NCBI GenBank assembly: GCA_016927125.1 | Contig: JAFGNG010000033.1 | Span: 1 to 6,083 of the forward strand | Source of the DNA: Planctomycetota bacterium | Lineage (GTDB): Bacteria > Planctomycetota > SZUA-567 > JAFGNG01 | Direction: 5' to 3' | DNA length: 6,083 nucleotides | Part shown: positions 1 through 5,736 of the stretch, piece after piece | Position numbering within the stretch: position 1 is the first letter of the stretch | Layout: each line of letters starts with the position of its first letter | Program-made: the position numbers and the translations under genes | The notes under the pieces: generated by a model | What the model was told of the DNA's origin: nothing | The model's database searches: none | What the model saw: only the letters and a program-made list of their open reading frames with translations

Positions 1-1314
1 GCCAAGAAGGCGAAGGAAGAGATCTTCGCCGAATTCGTAGCTAACGAGGAGGGCGAAGAGCCGACCGCCGCCAGCCTTGAAGCAATGTGGGAGGACGTGA
101 TGGCCGAGGTGGTCCGCGGCCTGCTGCTCACCGAGGGCAGACGTGTGGACGGCCGGACCGCTATCGAAATCCGCCCGATCGAAAGCCGCGTCTCCGTGCT
201 GCCGTGTACCCACGGCTCCGCCCTCTTCACCCGCGGTGAAACCCAGTCTCTGGCAACAGTGACTCTCGGGATCAAAAGCGATGAACAGACGGTGGAAGGC
301 CTGTATGAACGCCGCGGCGAAAAATTCTTCCTGCATTATAATTTCCCCGGTTTCTGTGTTGGCGAAGCCAAGTTCCCCCGCGGCGCCTCCCGGCGGGAAA
401 TCGGCCATGGTGCCCTGGCGCAACGGGCCCTCGAACCTGTAATCCCGCATGATGAAGGCTTCCCTTATACTATCCGCGTTGTTTCCGAGATTATGGAATC
501 CAACGGCTCTTCCTCGATGGCTTCCGTCTGCGGTGGCACCCTGGCGATGATGGACGCAGGCGTTCCGCTCAGTCATCCGGTCGCCGGCATCGCGATGGGA
601 TTGATCAAGGAAGGCGACCGGGTGGTAGTGCTCTCCGACATCCTTGGCGACGAAGACCACTACGGCGATATGGATTTCAAGGTAACCGGCACCCAGAATG
701 GCATTACCGCTCTGCAGATGGATATCAAGTGCGTCGGCCTCTCTACCGAAGTTTTGAAATCCGCGCTGAACCAGGCCCGTGAAGGCCGCATCCATATCCT
801 CCAGGAAATGCTGAAAACTATCCAGCGCCCGCGCGATGAAATCTCCCCGCTGGCGCCGAGGATCCACACCATCCAGATTCCGGTTGACGGGATTGGCAAG
901 CTGATTGGCCCCGGAGGCAAGACCATCCGCGCGATCCAGGAGGAAACCGGCGCCAAGATTGATATTGAAGAAGACGGCACCGTCATGGTTGCCTCGGTTG
1001 ACGGCGGGCAACTTCAGAAGGCGCTGGCCATCATCGAGGCCATGTTCAAGGAGCCGGAAATCGGCGCTGAGTATGAGGGTGTAGTCCGGACCATCCGCGA
1101 CTTCGGCGCCTTTGTGGAGATTGCCCCCGGCATTGACGGCCTGGTCCATGTCTCCGAACTGGCCCACGGTTTTGTCAAGACTGTGACCGATGTCATCAAG
1201 GTCGGTGACAAGTGCAAGGTTAAGATCATTGATATTGATCCCCAGGGCCGGATCCGCCTCAGCCGGAAGGCGCTGATACCTAATGAAGAAGAAAGCCCTG
1301 CGAGCGCCGAGTAA
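1..1314 (+). CDS. pnp: Polynucleotide phosphorylase (PNPase), 3' part; 5' end outside window
   Basis: The frame is open from base 1, and 437 codons are present. By alignment from memory to the E. coli enzyme (711 residues) about 265 N-terminal residues are missing. PNPase is a trimeric 3'-5' phosphorolytic exoribonuclease of cytoplasmic mRNA decay, often part of a degradosome. In order are seen: a helical linker (codons 1-46), the second RNase PH domain (about 47-275), a KH domain (about 288-340) with its GPGG loop at 907-918, and an S1 domain (about 353-425). In RNase PH2 the REIGHG and SNGSSSMASVCGG signatures are present. Residues matching E. coli D486, D492 and K494 are encoded at 655-657, 673-675 and 679-681, so the metal and catalytic site looks intact. 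The tail after S1 is short and acidic. The gene ends in tandem TAA stops (1312-1317), followed by a terminator. The ATG at 85 is internal, not the start. Identity is essentially certain. Confidence 0.98.
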   Translation, partial: AKKAKEEIFAEFVANEEGEEPTAASLEAMWEDVMAEVVRGLLLTEGRRVDGRTAIEIRPIESRVSVLPCTHGSALFTRGETQSLATVTLGIKSDEQTVEGLYERRGEKFFLHYNFPGFCVGEAKFPRGASRREIGHGALAQRALEPVIPHDEGFPYTIRVVSEIMESNGSSSMASVCGGTLAMMDAGVPLSHPVAGIAMGLIKEGDRVVVLSDILGDEDHYGDMDFKVTGTQNGITALQMDIKCVGLSTEVLKSALNQAREGRIHILQEMLKTIQRPRDEISPLAPRIHTIQIPVDGIGKLIGPGGKTIRAIQEETGAKIDIEEDGTVMVASVDGGQLQKALAIIEAMFKEPEIGAEYEGVVRTIRDFGAFVEIAPGIDGLVHVSELAHGFVKTVTDVIKVGDKCKVKIIDIDPQGRIRLSRKALIPNEEESPASAE

Positions 1315-1354
1315 TAAGAGGCTGCCCTGACTGCGAAATTTTAATTAGCCCAGG

Positions 1355-1390
1355 AACGGCCGGCGTCTCTCAGACCCGGCCGTTTTCTTT
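1355..1390 (+). terminator. Intrinsic terminator after pnp, within the leader of the next gene
   Basis: A 9-bp perfect GC-rich stem (1355-1363 with 1376-1384) is extended, past a single bulged C at 1364, by 4 more pairs (1365-1368 with 1372-1375) around a 3-base loop. The 3' side runs directly into TTTTCTTTT. This is a textbook Rho-independent terminator for pnp. It ends only about 18 bases before the downstream ATG, so it also lies in any longer transcript that reaches the lipoprotein gene. Confidence 0.88.
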
Positions 1391-1408
1391 TGCGCGGAGA
1401 TACAGGAA

Positions 1409-2998
1409 ATGAACCGCCACCGCCTCTTCTGGTTCTCTGTTCTTGGTACTCTCCTGCTCGCGCCCTGCGGTTGCAAGGGCATGAATCCCTTTAAGAAACC
1501 GAAAAAAAATGTCCTAGAGGCTGCCAAGGCCCCCAACCCACCTTCTTTGACAAAGCGGGTGAGGCGGCTTGCTCGCAAAGGGCAAAAGGGGATTGACTCC
1601 CTGCTGGGGCGCGGACCCGAACCGACTGCGCCGATGGCGCCGGTCACCAATATTTTCGGGGAAGCCGACCGGGATTATGCTTATGGCCCAACCCCCGAAT
1701 ATAGCCCGCAGGAACTGTCTCGCGCTGGCAATTATGCCAAGCTGCTTTTGGGCCGCCAGCCTTATGAAAACCGGAAGGCCACCCTGGAGCGGCTTGCCAG
1801 CCAGCCTGATCCTGAAGCGGAGCCAGCTTTGACCATAATTCTGTCAACCCCGACAGATCCCCTCTCACCGCAAGCACTTGAGGCGCTCTCTCAACTTAGC
1901 AGCGATACTGCTTTCCGAGCTATCCGGAAGGCGGTAAGCGATCCCCGCTCCAGCGTCAATGCCCCGGCGCTCCTGGCCTATATCCAGTCTGGCCGGGAAG
2001 ACGCGGCCGGGCTTTGCCAACAATTATTCACCCCGGAATCCACCATCGCCCTGCGCGCGGTTGCCGCCCTGGGGCTGGGGGAAATGGAGGTCATTGGATC
2101 CGCGGATGCCTTGCGAAAGGCCGCAATTACCGACTTTTCCATGGTGCGTTTCTGCGCGGCCTGGGCGCTGTGGAGAATGGGCGACGATGGGGGGCGGGCT
2201 TTTATCGAGCGCCTGGCCATGAGCAATGACCCGACCCTTTCCCCCCAGGCAATCTCGTTTCTTTATGCCATGGGCGAACCGACCTCCATTCCCAGCCTGC
2301 TGGTGGCAATGGGCTCTTCCCATAGCTCGATCTGGATTCCGGCCTTCCAGACGCTCTTGACCATGCCCCCGGAGAGTGTGCACGAAGGCATAACCCTGCG
2401 TCAGCCCTTCGCGGAGAGATATTCCGTAAATGAAATTCGCCGGAATAAGCTGCTCCGGCTTGCCTTAAAGCTGGCAGATGAAAATGCTCCCGACAAATTT
2501 GTTATCGGGCAGAAGGAACGCCTTGAGCTTCATCAAGCCCTGGTACAAACCTCCGAGCAGGACAATCTTCCAGAGCAACTGCTGGCAGTAAGCCTACTGC
2601 AGAAATGGAACAGCCCTGGTGCTATTGAACCGCTCATCCGGATGCTGGCCAGCCCGAAGGCGGAACTCCGCGTGGCAAGCGCCGCAACTCTGCGCGGGAT
2701 AGCGAAGCAACATTTTCCCAATAATTACCCGCAAGGGGATATGCAGGTTCCCTGGCGGCGCTGGTGGCTGCGGCATTGCACCGTTGCGGCTGTCCGTGAT
2801 GCCGCTTCCGGGAAGATTGTCAGTGTCATCAAGGCCCCGGACGGTAATAGCTATTTTGCCGCGCAGGAGATTGAAATTGTGCCGGGAGTAGTGGTTCACA
2901 AGGTTGTAACCGATAAAAACCCGCCTGCTATTACCCTTTTCTTTAATAAGCAAGCCTATGAAATAACCGGCTCTAAACCATCTGGATTAAGTGAGTAA
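1409..2998 (+). CDS. Predicted lipoprotein with HEAT-like repeats, function unknown
   Basis: The product has 529 residues. The start is ATG 1409, with GGAG at 1396-1399 nine bases upstream. Residues 1-22 look like an export signal: basic MNRHR, a hydrophobic core (6-18), then A-P-C-G-C. Cys22 (preceded by Gly) or Cys20 could be the lipidated residue, although Pro at -3 or -1 makes the lipobox imperfect. Residues 23-75 are Lys/Pro-rich and probably a linker. Residues about 110-310 and 375-435 contain paired helices of HEAT/PBS-lyase type, such as the stretches around 211-240, 245-260 and 395-432 with A-A-x-A-L patterns. They are followed by W-R-R-W-W at 449-453 and then a beta-rich C-terminal part of about 75 residues. 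Such solenoids usually bind protein partners, so an envelope scaffold facing the periplasm is the best guess. No catalytic motif is visible. The gene is separated from pnp by a terminator and from the next gene by a separate promoter, so it appears monocistronic. No terminator is evident after it. Confidence 0.85.
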   Translation: MNRHRLFWFSVLGTLLLAPCGCKGMNPFKKPKKNVLEAAKAPNPPSLTKRVRRLARKGQKGIDSLLGRGPEPTAPMAPVTNIFGEADRDYAYGPTPEYSPQELSRAGNYAKLLLGRQPYENRKATLERLASQPDPEAEPALTIILSTPTDPLSPQALEALSQLSSDTAFRAIRKAVSDPRSSVNAPALLAYIQSGREDAAGLCQQLFTPESTIALRAVAALGLGEMEVIGSADALRKAAITDFSMVRFCAAWALWRMGDDGGRAFIERLAMSNDPTLSPQAISFLYAMGEPTSIPSLLVAMGSSHSSIWIPAFQTLLTMPPESVHEGITLRQPFAERYSVNEIRRNKLLRLALKLADENAPDKFVIGQKERLELHQALVQTSEQDNLPEQLLAVSLLQKWNSPGAIEPLIRMLASPKAELRVASAATLRGIAKQHFPNNYPQGDMQVPWRRWWLRHCTVAAVRDAASGKIVSVIKAPDGNSYFAAQEIEIVPGVVVHKVVTDKNPPAITLFFNKQAYEITGSKPSGLSE

Positions 2999-3052
2999 AT
3001 CCCTCTTTCCCCTGATTTTTTGCAGCATTTCAGAAGATTCAATATTTTCCAA

Positions 3053-3079
3053 TAAAGTTAAGTCTCGCACGTCCGCTAA
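3053..3079 (+). promoter_or_regulatory. Candidate sigma-28 (FliA-type) flagellar promoter
   Basis: TAAAGTTA at 3053-3060 matches the E. coli FliA -35 consensus TAAAGTTT at 7 of 8 bases. TCCGCTAA at 3072-3079 matches the -10 consensus GCCGATAA at 6 of 8. The gap between them (3061-3071) is exactly the preferred 11 bases. A transcript would begin near 3085 and have a leader of about 60 bases before ATG 3144. The consensus is established for enterobacteria and widely kept in FliA/SigD regulons. Its use in this organism is inferred. Confidence 0.6.
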
Positions 3080-3130
3080 TCTTTATGGGAGGGAGTGGAT
3101 TTGTAATAATCGCTGGCGAAACTGGGGAAA

Positions 3131-3140
3131 AGGAGGAGGT
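3131..3140 (+). promoter_or_regulatory. Strong ribosome binding site deciding the start at 3144
   Basis: AGGAGGAGGT is nearly a doubled anti-16S Shine-Dalgarno match. From AGGAGG (3131-3136) there are 7 bases to ATG 3144. It is the strongest RBS in the window. It overrides an in-frame GTG at 2991 that lacks a comparable site and would place the promoter inside the coding region. Confidence 0.85.
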
Positions 3141-3143
3141 ATA

Positions 3144-3941
3144 ATGGTTACTGGAATCACAAATCCCGGGGTGTCACAACTGCTCGACTCCCTTGGTATG
3201 GGAAATAATCCGCTTTCGAACCTTTTTGCTAATTCCAAAGCCGGCCGTGGTTTTAATCCTCACTCCCTTGGTGAGACGGACCAGGTGGAGTTATCACCCG
3301 AGGCCAGCATCCTCTACCAGCACACCCGCGCCCAATTCGAGTTGAATTACCAGTGTGTCCGTTGTATGTCCGGCCCGGATGGTAAGATGTACGAAGAAGT
3401 TAATTTCTCCTTCAAGGGTTCTTACGAGTTCCTTCGAGCCACTACCGGCGTCGAACCCTTCACCACTGCGGATCTGCAGGAAACCAGCTTTATTGAGAAG
3501 CTGCAGGAGCTGTACAGCCCGGAAAATACGGCGGAGCGCATTCTCAATTTCGCGCTTTCGCAATATAGCAAGTTTGGCGAAGAGGATACGGAAGCAGCCC
3601 GCCAGGAGTTTGCCGACTATATCGGTAAAGCCATCCAGGAGGGCTTTGATTCCGCGCTTGCGATTCTCGGCGATATTGCGGAAAATATCCGGGCAGGAAT
3701 TGATAAAACGCACGAACTCGTCTTCCAGGGTCTGGCGGATTTTATCGCCAACGGCCGGCCTGAGGCTACACCGCAGGTTGAAGATGAGGAGGCGGTCAAT
3801 AACGCCTACGCAGAGCTCTGGCAGGCCTCGGTGCAGATCCAGTACTCCCACCTGAGAATTTCCAGTTACAACAGCCGGGGCCAGATTGAAGCCTCTGCAG
3901 ACACCACCGACGCCAGTGAGCCTTTTGAGGCTATGGCTTAA
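3144..3941 (+). CDS. DUF5610-like protein of unknown function, probable flagellar-regulon member
   Basis: The product has 265 residues and starts at ATG 3144, chosen for its very strong RBS. It has no signal peptide or membrane segment and is probably cytoplasmic. Residues 1-45 are Gly/Asn/Ser-rich and likely disordered. V-E-L-S-P-E-A at 48-54 resembles the short motif common near the N-termini of flagellar regulators and DUF5610 proteins. A C-x-x-C pair (Cys71, Cys74) holds the only cysteines. Residues 80-100 look beta-like. Residues about 115-201 are helical, with the pattern SPENTAERI, then a Gln/Gly/Phe-rich helix (I-Q-E-G-F), then a G-I-D-K-T-H-E-L-V helix. From memory this is like DUF5610; no search was run. 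The C-terminal tail (about 240-265) is Ser/Thr/Asp/Glu-rich. The gene stands alone between a sigma-28-like promoter and a terminator and ends in tandem TAA. A role in motility is inferred from the promoter and motif. The gene call is firm; the function is not known. Confidence 0.85.
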   Translation: MVTGITNPGVSQLLDSLGMGNNPLSNLFANSKAGRGFNPHSLGETDQVELSPEASILYQHTRAQFELNYQCVRCMSGPDGKMYEEVNFSFKGSYEFLRATTGVEPFTTADLQETSFIEKLQELYSPENTAERILNFALSQYSKFGEEDTEAARQEFADYIGKAIQEGFDSALAILGDIAENIRAGIDKTHELVFQGLADFIANGRPEATPQVEDEEAVNNAYAELWQASVQIQYSHLRISSYNSRGQIEASADTTDASEPFEAMA

Positions 3942-3960
3942 TAATATAGTTGTACCCCCC

Positions 3961-4008
3961 GCAAAAGCCACCGGAGTAAGCGCTTGCTTAGGTGGCTTTT
4001 GCCTTTAT
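3961..4008 (+). terminator. Two-tier hairpin terminator after the DUF5610-like gene
   Basis: A perfect 12-bp stem (3961-3972 with 3991-4002) encloses a bulge GGAG (3973-3976) and a second 5-bp stem (3977-3981 with 3986-3990) capped by a GCTT loop. The 3' arm contains CTTTTGCCTTTATT. The inner GCCACC/GGTGGC stem followed by TTTT is the likely working terminator, with AAAA on the 5' side as in bidirectional terminators. No gene on the minus strand converges on it here. Confidence 0.82.
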
Positions 4009-4030
4009 TACCAACCCTGCCCTTTGCGGC

Positions 4031-4058
4031 TTGCACAATCTTGATTTTCTGCTAACCT
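4031..4058 (+). promoter_or_regulatory. Possible promoter of the xseA-xseB-ispA cluster
   Basis: TTGCAC (4031-4036), a 16-base gap, then TAACCT (4053-4058) preceded by TG one base upstream (4050-4051), as in extended -10 promoters. The hexamers themselves match only moderately. The position fits: it lies after the preceding terminator and about 40 bases before the xseA start, in a stretch that otherwise has no recognisable element. Confidence 0.35.
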
Positions 4059-4098
4059 AATCCCCTGGTAGAGCAATCATTTTGGATAGGACTTTTCT

Positions 4099-5403
4099 AT
4101 GCCCAGAGGCTTTCGCGATCCCCATCGTGACCAAGCTAACCTGTTCCAACAGGCAATGAATTCCGCCTTGCCCCAGAGTGCGGATGAGAATGAGGAAACA
4201 CCGCGCCCGCAGAGCGTGGCGGAGTTCACCCGCGAGGTTAAAAACCTCCTGGAGGCGAATCTCCGCCGGGTCTGGGTGGAGGGCGAGATCTCGAACCTTT
4301 CCCAACCCGCTTCCGGGCATCTTTACTTCACCCTCAAGGATGAGAGCGCCGCGCTCCAGTGCGTGATGTGGAAATCCGGCGCCAGCCGCAGCAAGTGCAA
4401 GCTTGAGGATGGCCTGCATGTTACTATCCGCGGTAATATTACCGTCTATGAGCGCCAGGGGCGCTACCAGGTGGTTTGTGATTCCATTCAAGCTGTCGGC
4501 CAGGGGGATTTGCAGAAAAAATACGAAGAATTGGTTGCAAAGCTCCGCGCGGAAGGGCTGTTTGAGCCTCAATATAAGAAACCCCTGCCCGAAGTGCCGA
4601 ATACGGTCGGGGTAGTCACGAGCGCCACCGGTGCGGCGGTCCGCGATATCCTGCGGATCCTGCGCCGCCGTTTGCCGGGAGTTCGCATTATTGTCTCTCC
4701 CTGCCGCGTCCAGGGCGCGGGCGTGGAGAAGGAGATTGCCCAGGCGCTTAAGAACTGCGATGACAGCGGTCTGTGCGATGTGATTATTATTGGCCGGGGC
4801 GGCGGCAGTGCCGAGGATCTCTGGTGTTTTAATGAAGAAGCGCTCGCCCGGGCGGTCTTTGCCTGCAAAACCCCGGTAGTCAGCGCGGTGGGGCATGAAA
4901 CCGATTTCTCCATCTGCGACCTGGTGGCTGATTACCGCGCCGCCACCCCCTCCGAGGCTGCCGAGGCAGTGGTACCGGAGGCTGAGGAGCTGGCCGGTAT
5001 CCTGCGCGGCGCGGCCCTGCGACTGGGTAATTCCCTCAAGGGTAGGCTGGCAGCGCTACGCCTGTACCTCGCGGGGCTGGCATCCCGCCCGGTGCTGCGC
5101 GATCCCATGCTACTGGTCGGGATGAAGGCCCAGCAGATTGATGAGCTCTATTCCTCGCTTTCAGTAGCGGCGCAAGGGGTAATCGAGGATGCCGCAAATC
5201 GCGCCGCTCTCCTGGCGGCGCAGTTGCAAGCCCTTTCTCCCCTTGCAGTTATGTCGCGCGGGTACAGTATAACCTGGGATCTGAAAAAAAGAAAGCTTGT
5301 GCGTAGCGCCAGTGAGGTTACAATGGACGCCGAAATCGAAACCCGCCTCGCCAAGGGGCGCATTCGCTCTCGGGTAATCAAGGTGGAGCCGGAAACAAAA
5401 TAA
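4099..5403 (+). CDS. xseA: Exodeoxyribonuclease VII large subunit
   Basis: The 434-residue catalytic subunit of exonuclease VII, which with XseB degrades single-stranded DNA from both ends to oligonucleotides in repair and mismatch correction. The start is ATG 4099, with AGGA (4088-4091) seven bases upstream. Residues 40-140 form the N-terminal OB-fold domain (E-G-E-I-S-N-L and P-A-S-G-H-L-Y-F-T-L-K-D motifs). Residues about 155-380 are the catalytic domain. D183, R233, H266 and D269 correspond to the E. coli residues reported important for activity (D155, R205, H238, D241). All four have the same spacing and a constant offset of 28, which supports an active enzyme with an N-terminus about 28 residues longer than E. 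coli. The helical arm between H266 and the L-S-P-L-A motif (379) appears shorter than in E. coli. It is the first gene of the xseA-xseB-ispA cluster. A hairpin begins in its stop codon. Confidence 0.98.
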   Translation: MPRGFRDPHRDQANLFQQAMNSALPQSADENEETPRPQSVAEFTREVKNLLEANLRRVWVEGEISNLSQPASGHLYFTLKDESAALQCVMWKSGASRSKCKLEDGLHVTIRGNITVYERQGRYQVVCDSIQAVGQGDLQKKYEELVAKLRAEGLFEPQYKKPLPEVPNTVGVVTSATGAAVRDILRILRRRLPGVRIIVSPCRVQGAGVEKEIAQALKNCDDSGLCDVIIIGRGGGSAEDLWCFNEEALARAVFACKTPVVSAVGHETDFSICDLVADYRAATPSEAAEAVVPEAEELAGILRGAALRLGNSLKGRLAALRLYLAGLASRPVLRDPMLLVGMKAQQIDELYSSLSVAAQGVIEDAANRAALLAAQLQALSPLAVMSRGYSITWDLKKRKLVRSASEVTMDAEIETRLAKGRIRSRVIKVEPETK

Positions 5404-5434
5404 TCCGAAGCCTGAACGTCAGTCTTCGGATTTT
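5402..5434 (+). terminator. Terminator-like hairpin between xseA and xseB, overlapping the xseA stop
   Basis: A 9-bp stem (5402-5410 with 5424-5432) continues, across one C/T mismatch, into a 4-bp inner stem (5412-5415 with 5419-5422) with a 3-base loop. The 3' arm ends in TTTT (5431-5434) followed by GAACTTTGG, so the U-tract is short and partly inside the stem. It may act as a partial terminator or mRNA-stabilising hairpin. Its left arm begins in the xseA stop codon, so a ribosome finishing xseA would disturb it. Confidence 0.6.
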
Positions 5435-5459
5435 GAACTTTGGAGTTGGTCCTTTTAAA

Positions 5460-5472
5460 CCCTTGTTAAGGG
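5460..5472 (+). promoter_or_regulatory. Small hairpin covering the xseB ribosome binding site
   Basis: CCCTT (5460-5464) and AAGGG (5468-5472) can pair around a GTT loop. AAGGGA (5468-5473) is the evident Shine-Dalgarno site of xseB, eight bases before its ATG. With only five pairs the structure would be weak. Any effect on xseB translation is inferred. Confidence 0.3.
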
Positions 5473-5481
5473 ATTACTGCG

Positions 5482-5733
5482 ATGACCAAGAAAAAGAAAC
5501 CCTCTGAGCCTACCTTCGAGGAGCTCCTCGCCGAGGCCGAGGCCGCGGTGGAGGCGTTGGAGTCGGGCGAGCTTTCCCTGGAAGAATCCATGGAGAAGTA
5601 TGAACTCGGCGTGCGTAACCTCAAGCAATGCTCCGCCTTTATTACGGAAGCGCAGAAAAAGGTTGAGCAGCTGATTGCGGACAAGGAAGGGCAACTCCGC
5701 CTCACTGAGTTTGAAGAGGAAGGCGAAGAATAA
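5482..5733 (+). CDS. xseB: Exodeoxyribonuclease VII small subunit
   Basis: An 83-residue partner of XseA. Several copies coat the helical arm of each large subunit in exonuclease VII and are needed for activity. The family signature is clear: F-E-E-L-L (12-16), then A-V-E-A-L-E-S-G-E-L-S-L-E-E-S (22-36) and Y-E-x-G (40-43), forming two helices with the conserved turn. A basic KKKK patch (3-6) and an acidic tail (76-83) flank them. Length is usual for the family. The start ATG 5482 has AAGGGA at 5468-5473. The gene lies 78 bases after xseA, behind a terminator-like hairpin, and 3 bases before the prenyltransferase gene, so it is probably translationally linked to the latter. Confidence 0.96.
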   Translation: MTKKKKPSEPTFEELLAEAEAAVEALESGELSLEESMEKYELGVRNLKQCSAFITEAQKKVEQLIADKEGQLRLTEFEEEGEE

Positions 5734-5736
5734 AGC

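Noticed and set aside
2984..3021. Possible terminator after the lipoprotein gene (GGATT/AATCC stem and the T-run at 3015-3021)
   Set aside because: The stem has only 5 pairs with a 9-base loop, and the T-run is separated from it by about a dozen bases, so it does not form an intrinsic terminator.
3020..3048. Sigma-70-like pair TTGCAG, 17-base gap, TATTTT upstream of the DUF5610-like gene
   Set aside because: The -35 matches only 3 of 6 bases and the region is AT-rich, so chance matches are expected. It could be a second promoter but is not strong enough to list beside the sigma-28 match.
2991..3143. In-frame GTG at 2991 as the start of the DUF5610-like protein (316 residues, overlapping the lipoprotein stop by 8 bases)
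   Set aside because: It has no good RBS, it would place the sigma-28-like promoter inside the coding region, and the 51 extra residues do not look like a domain or signal. ATG 3144 has a far stronger RBS.
3294..3971. Long open frame of 225 codons on the minus strand opposite the DUF5610-like gene
   Set aside because: The plus-strand frame has the RBS, promoter, family-like motifs and terminator. The minus frame has no recognisable motif and runs through the terminator hairpin; it is a codon-bias shadow.
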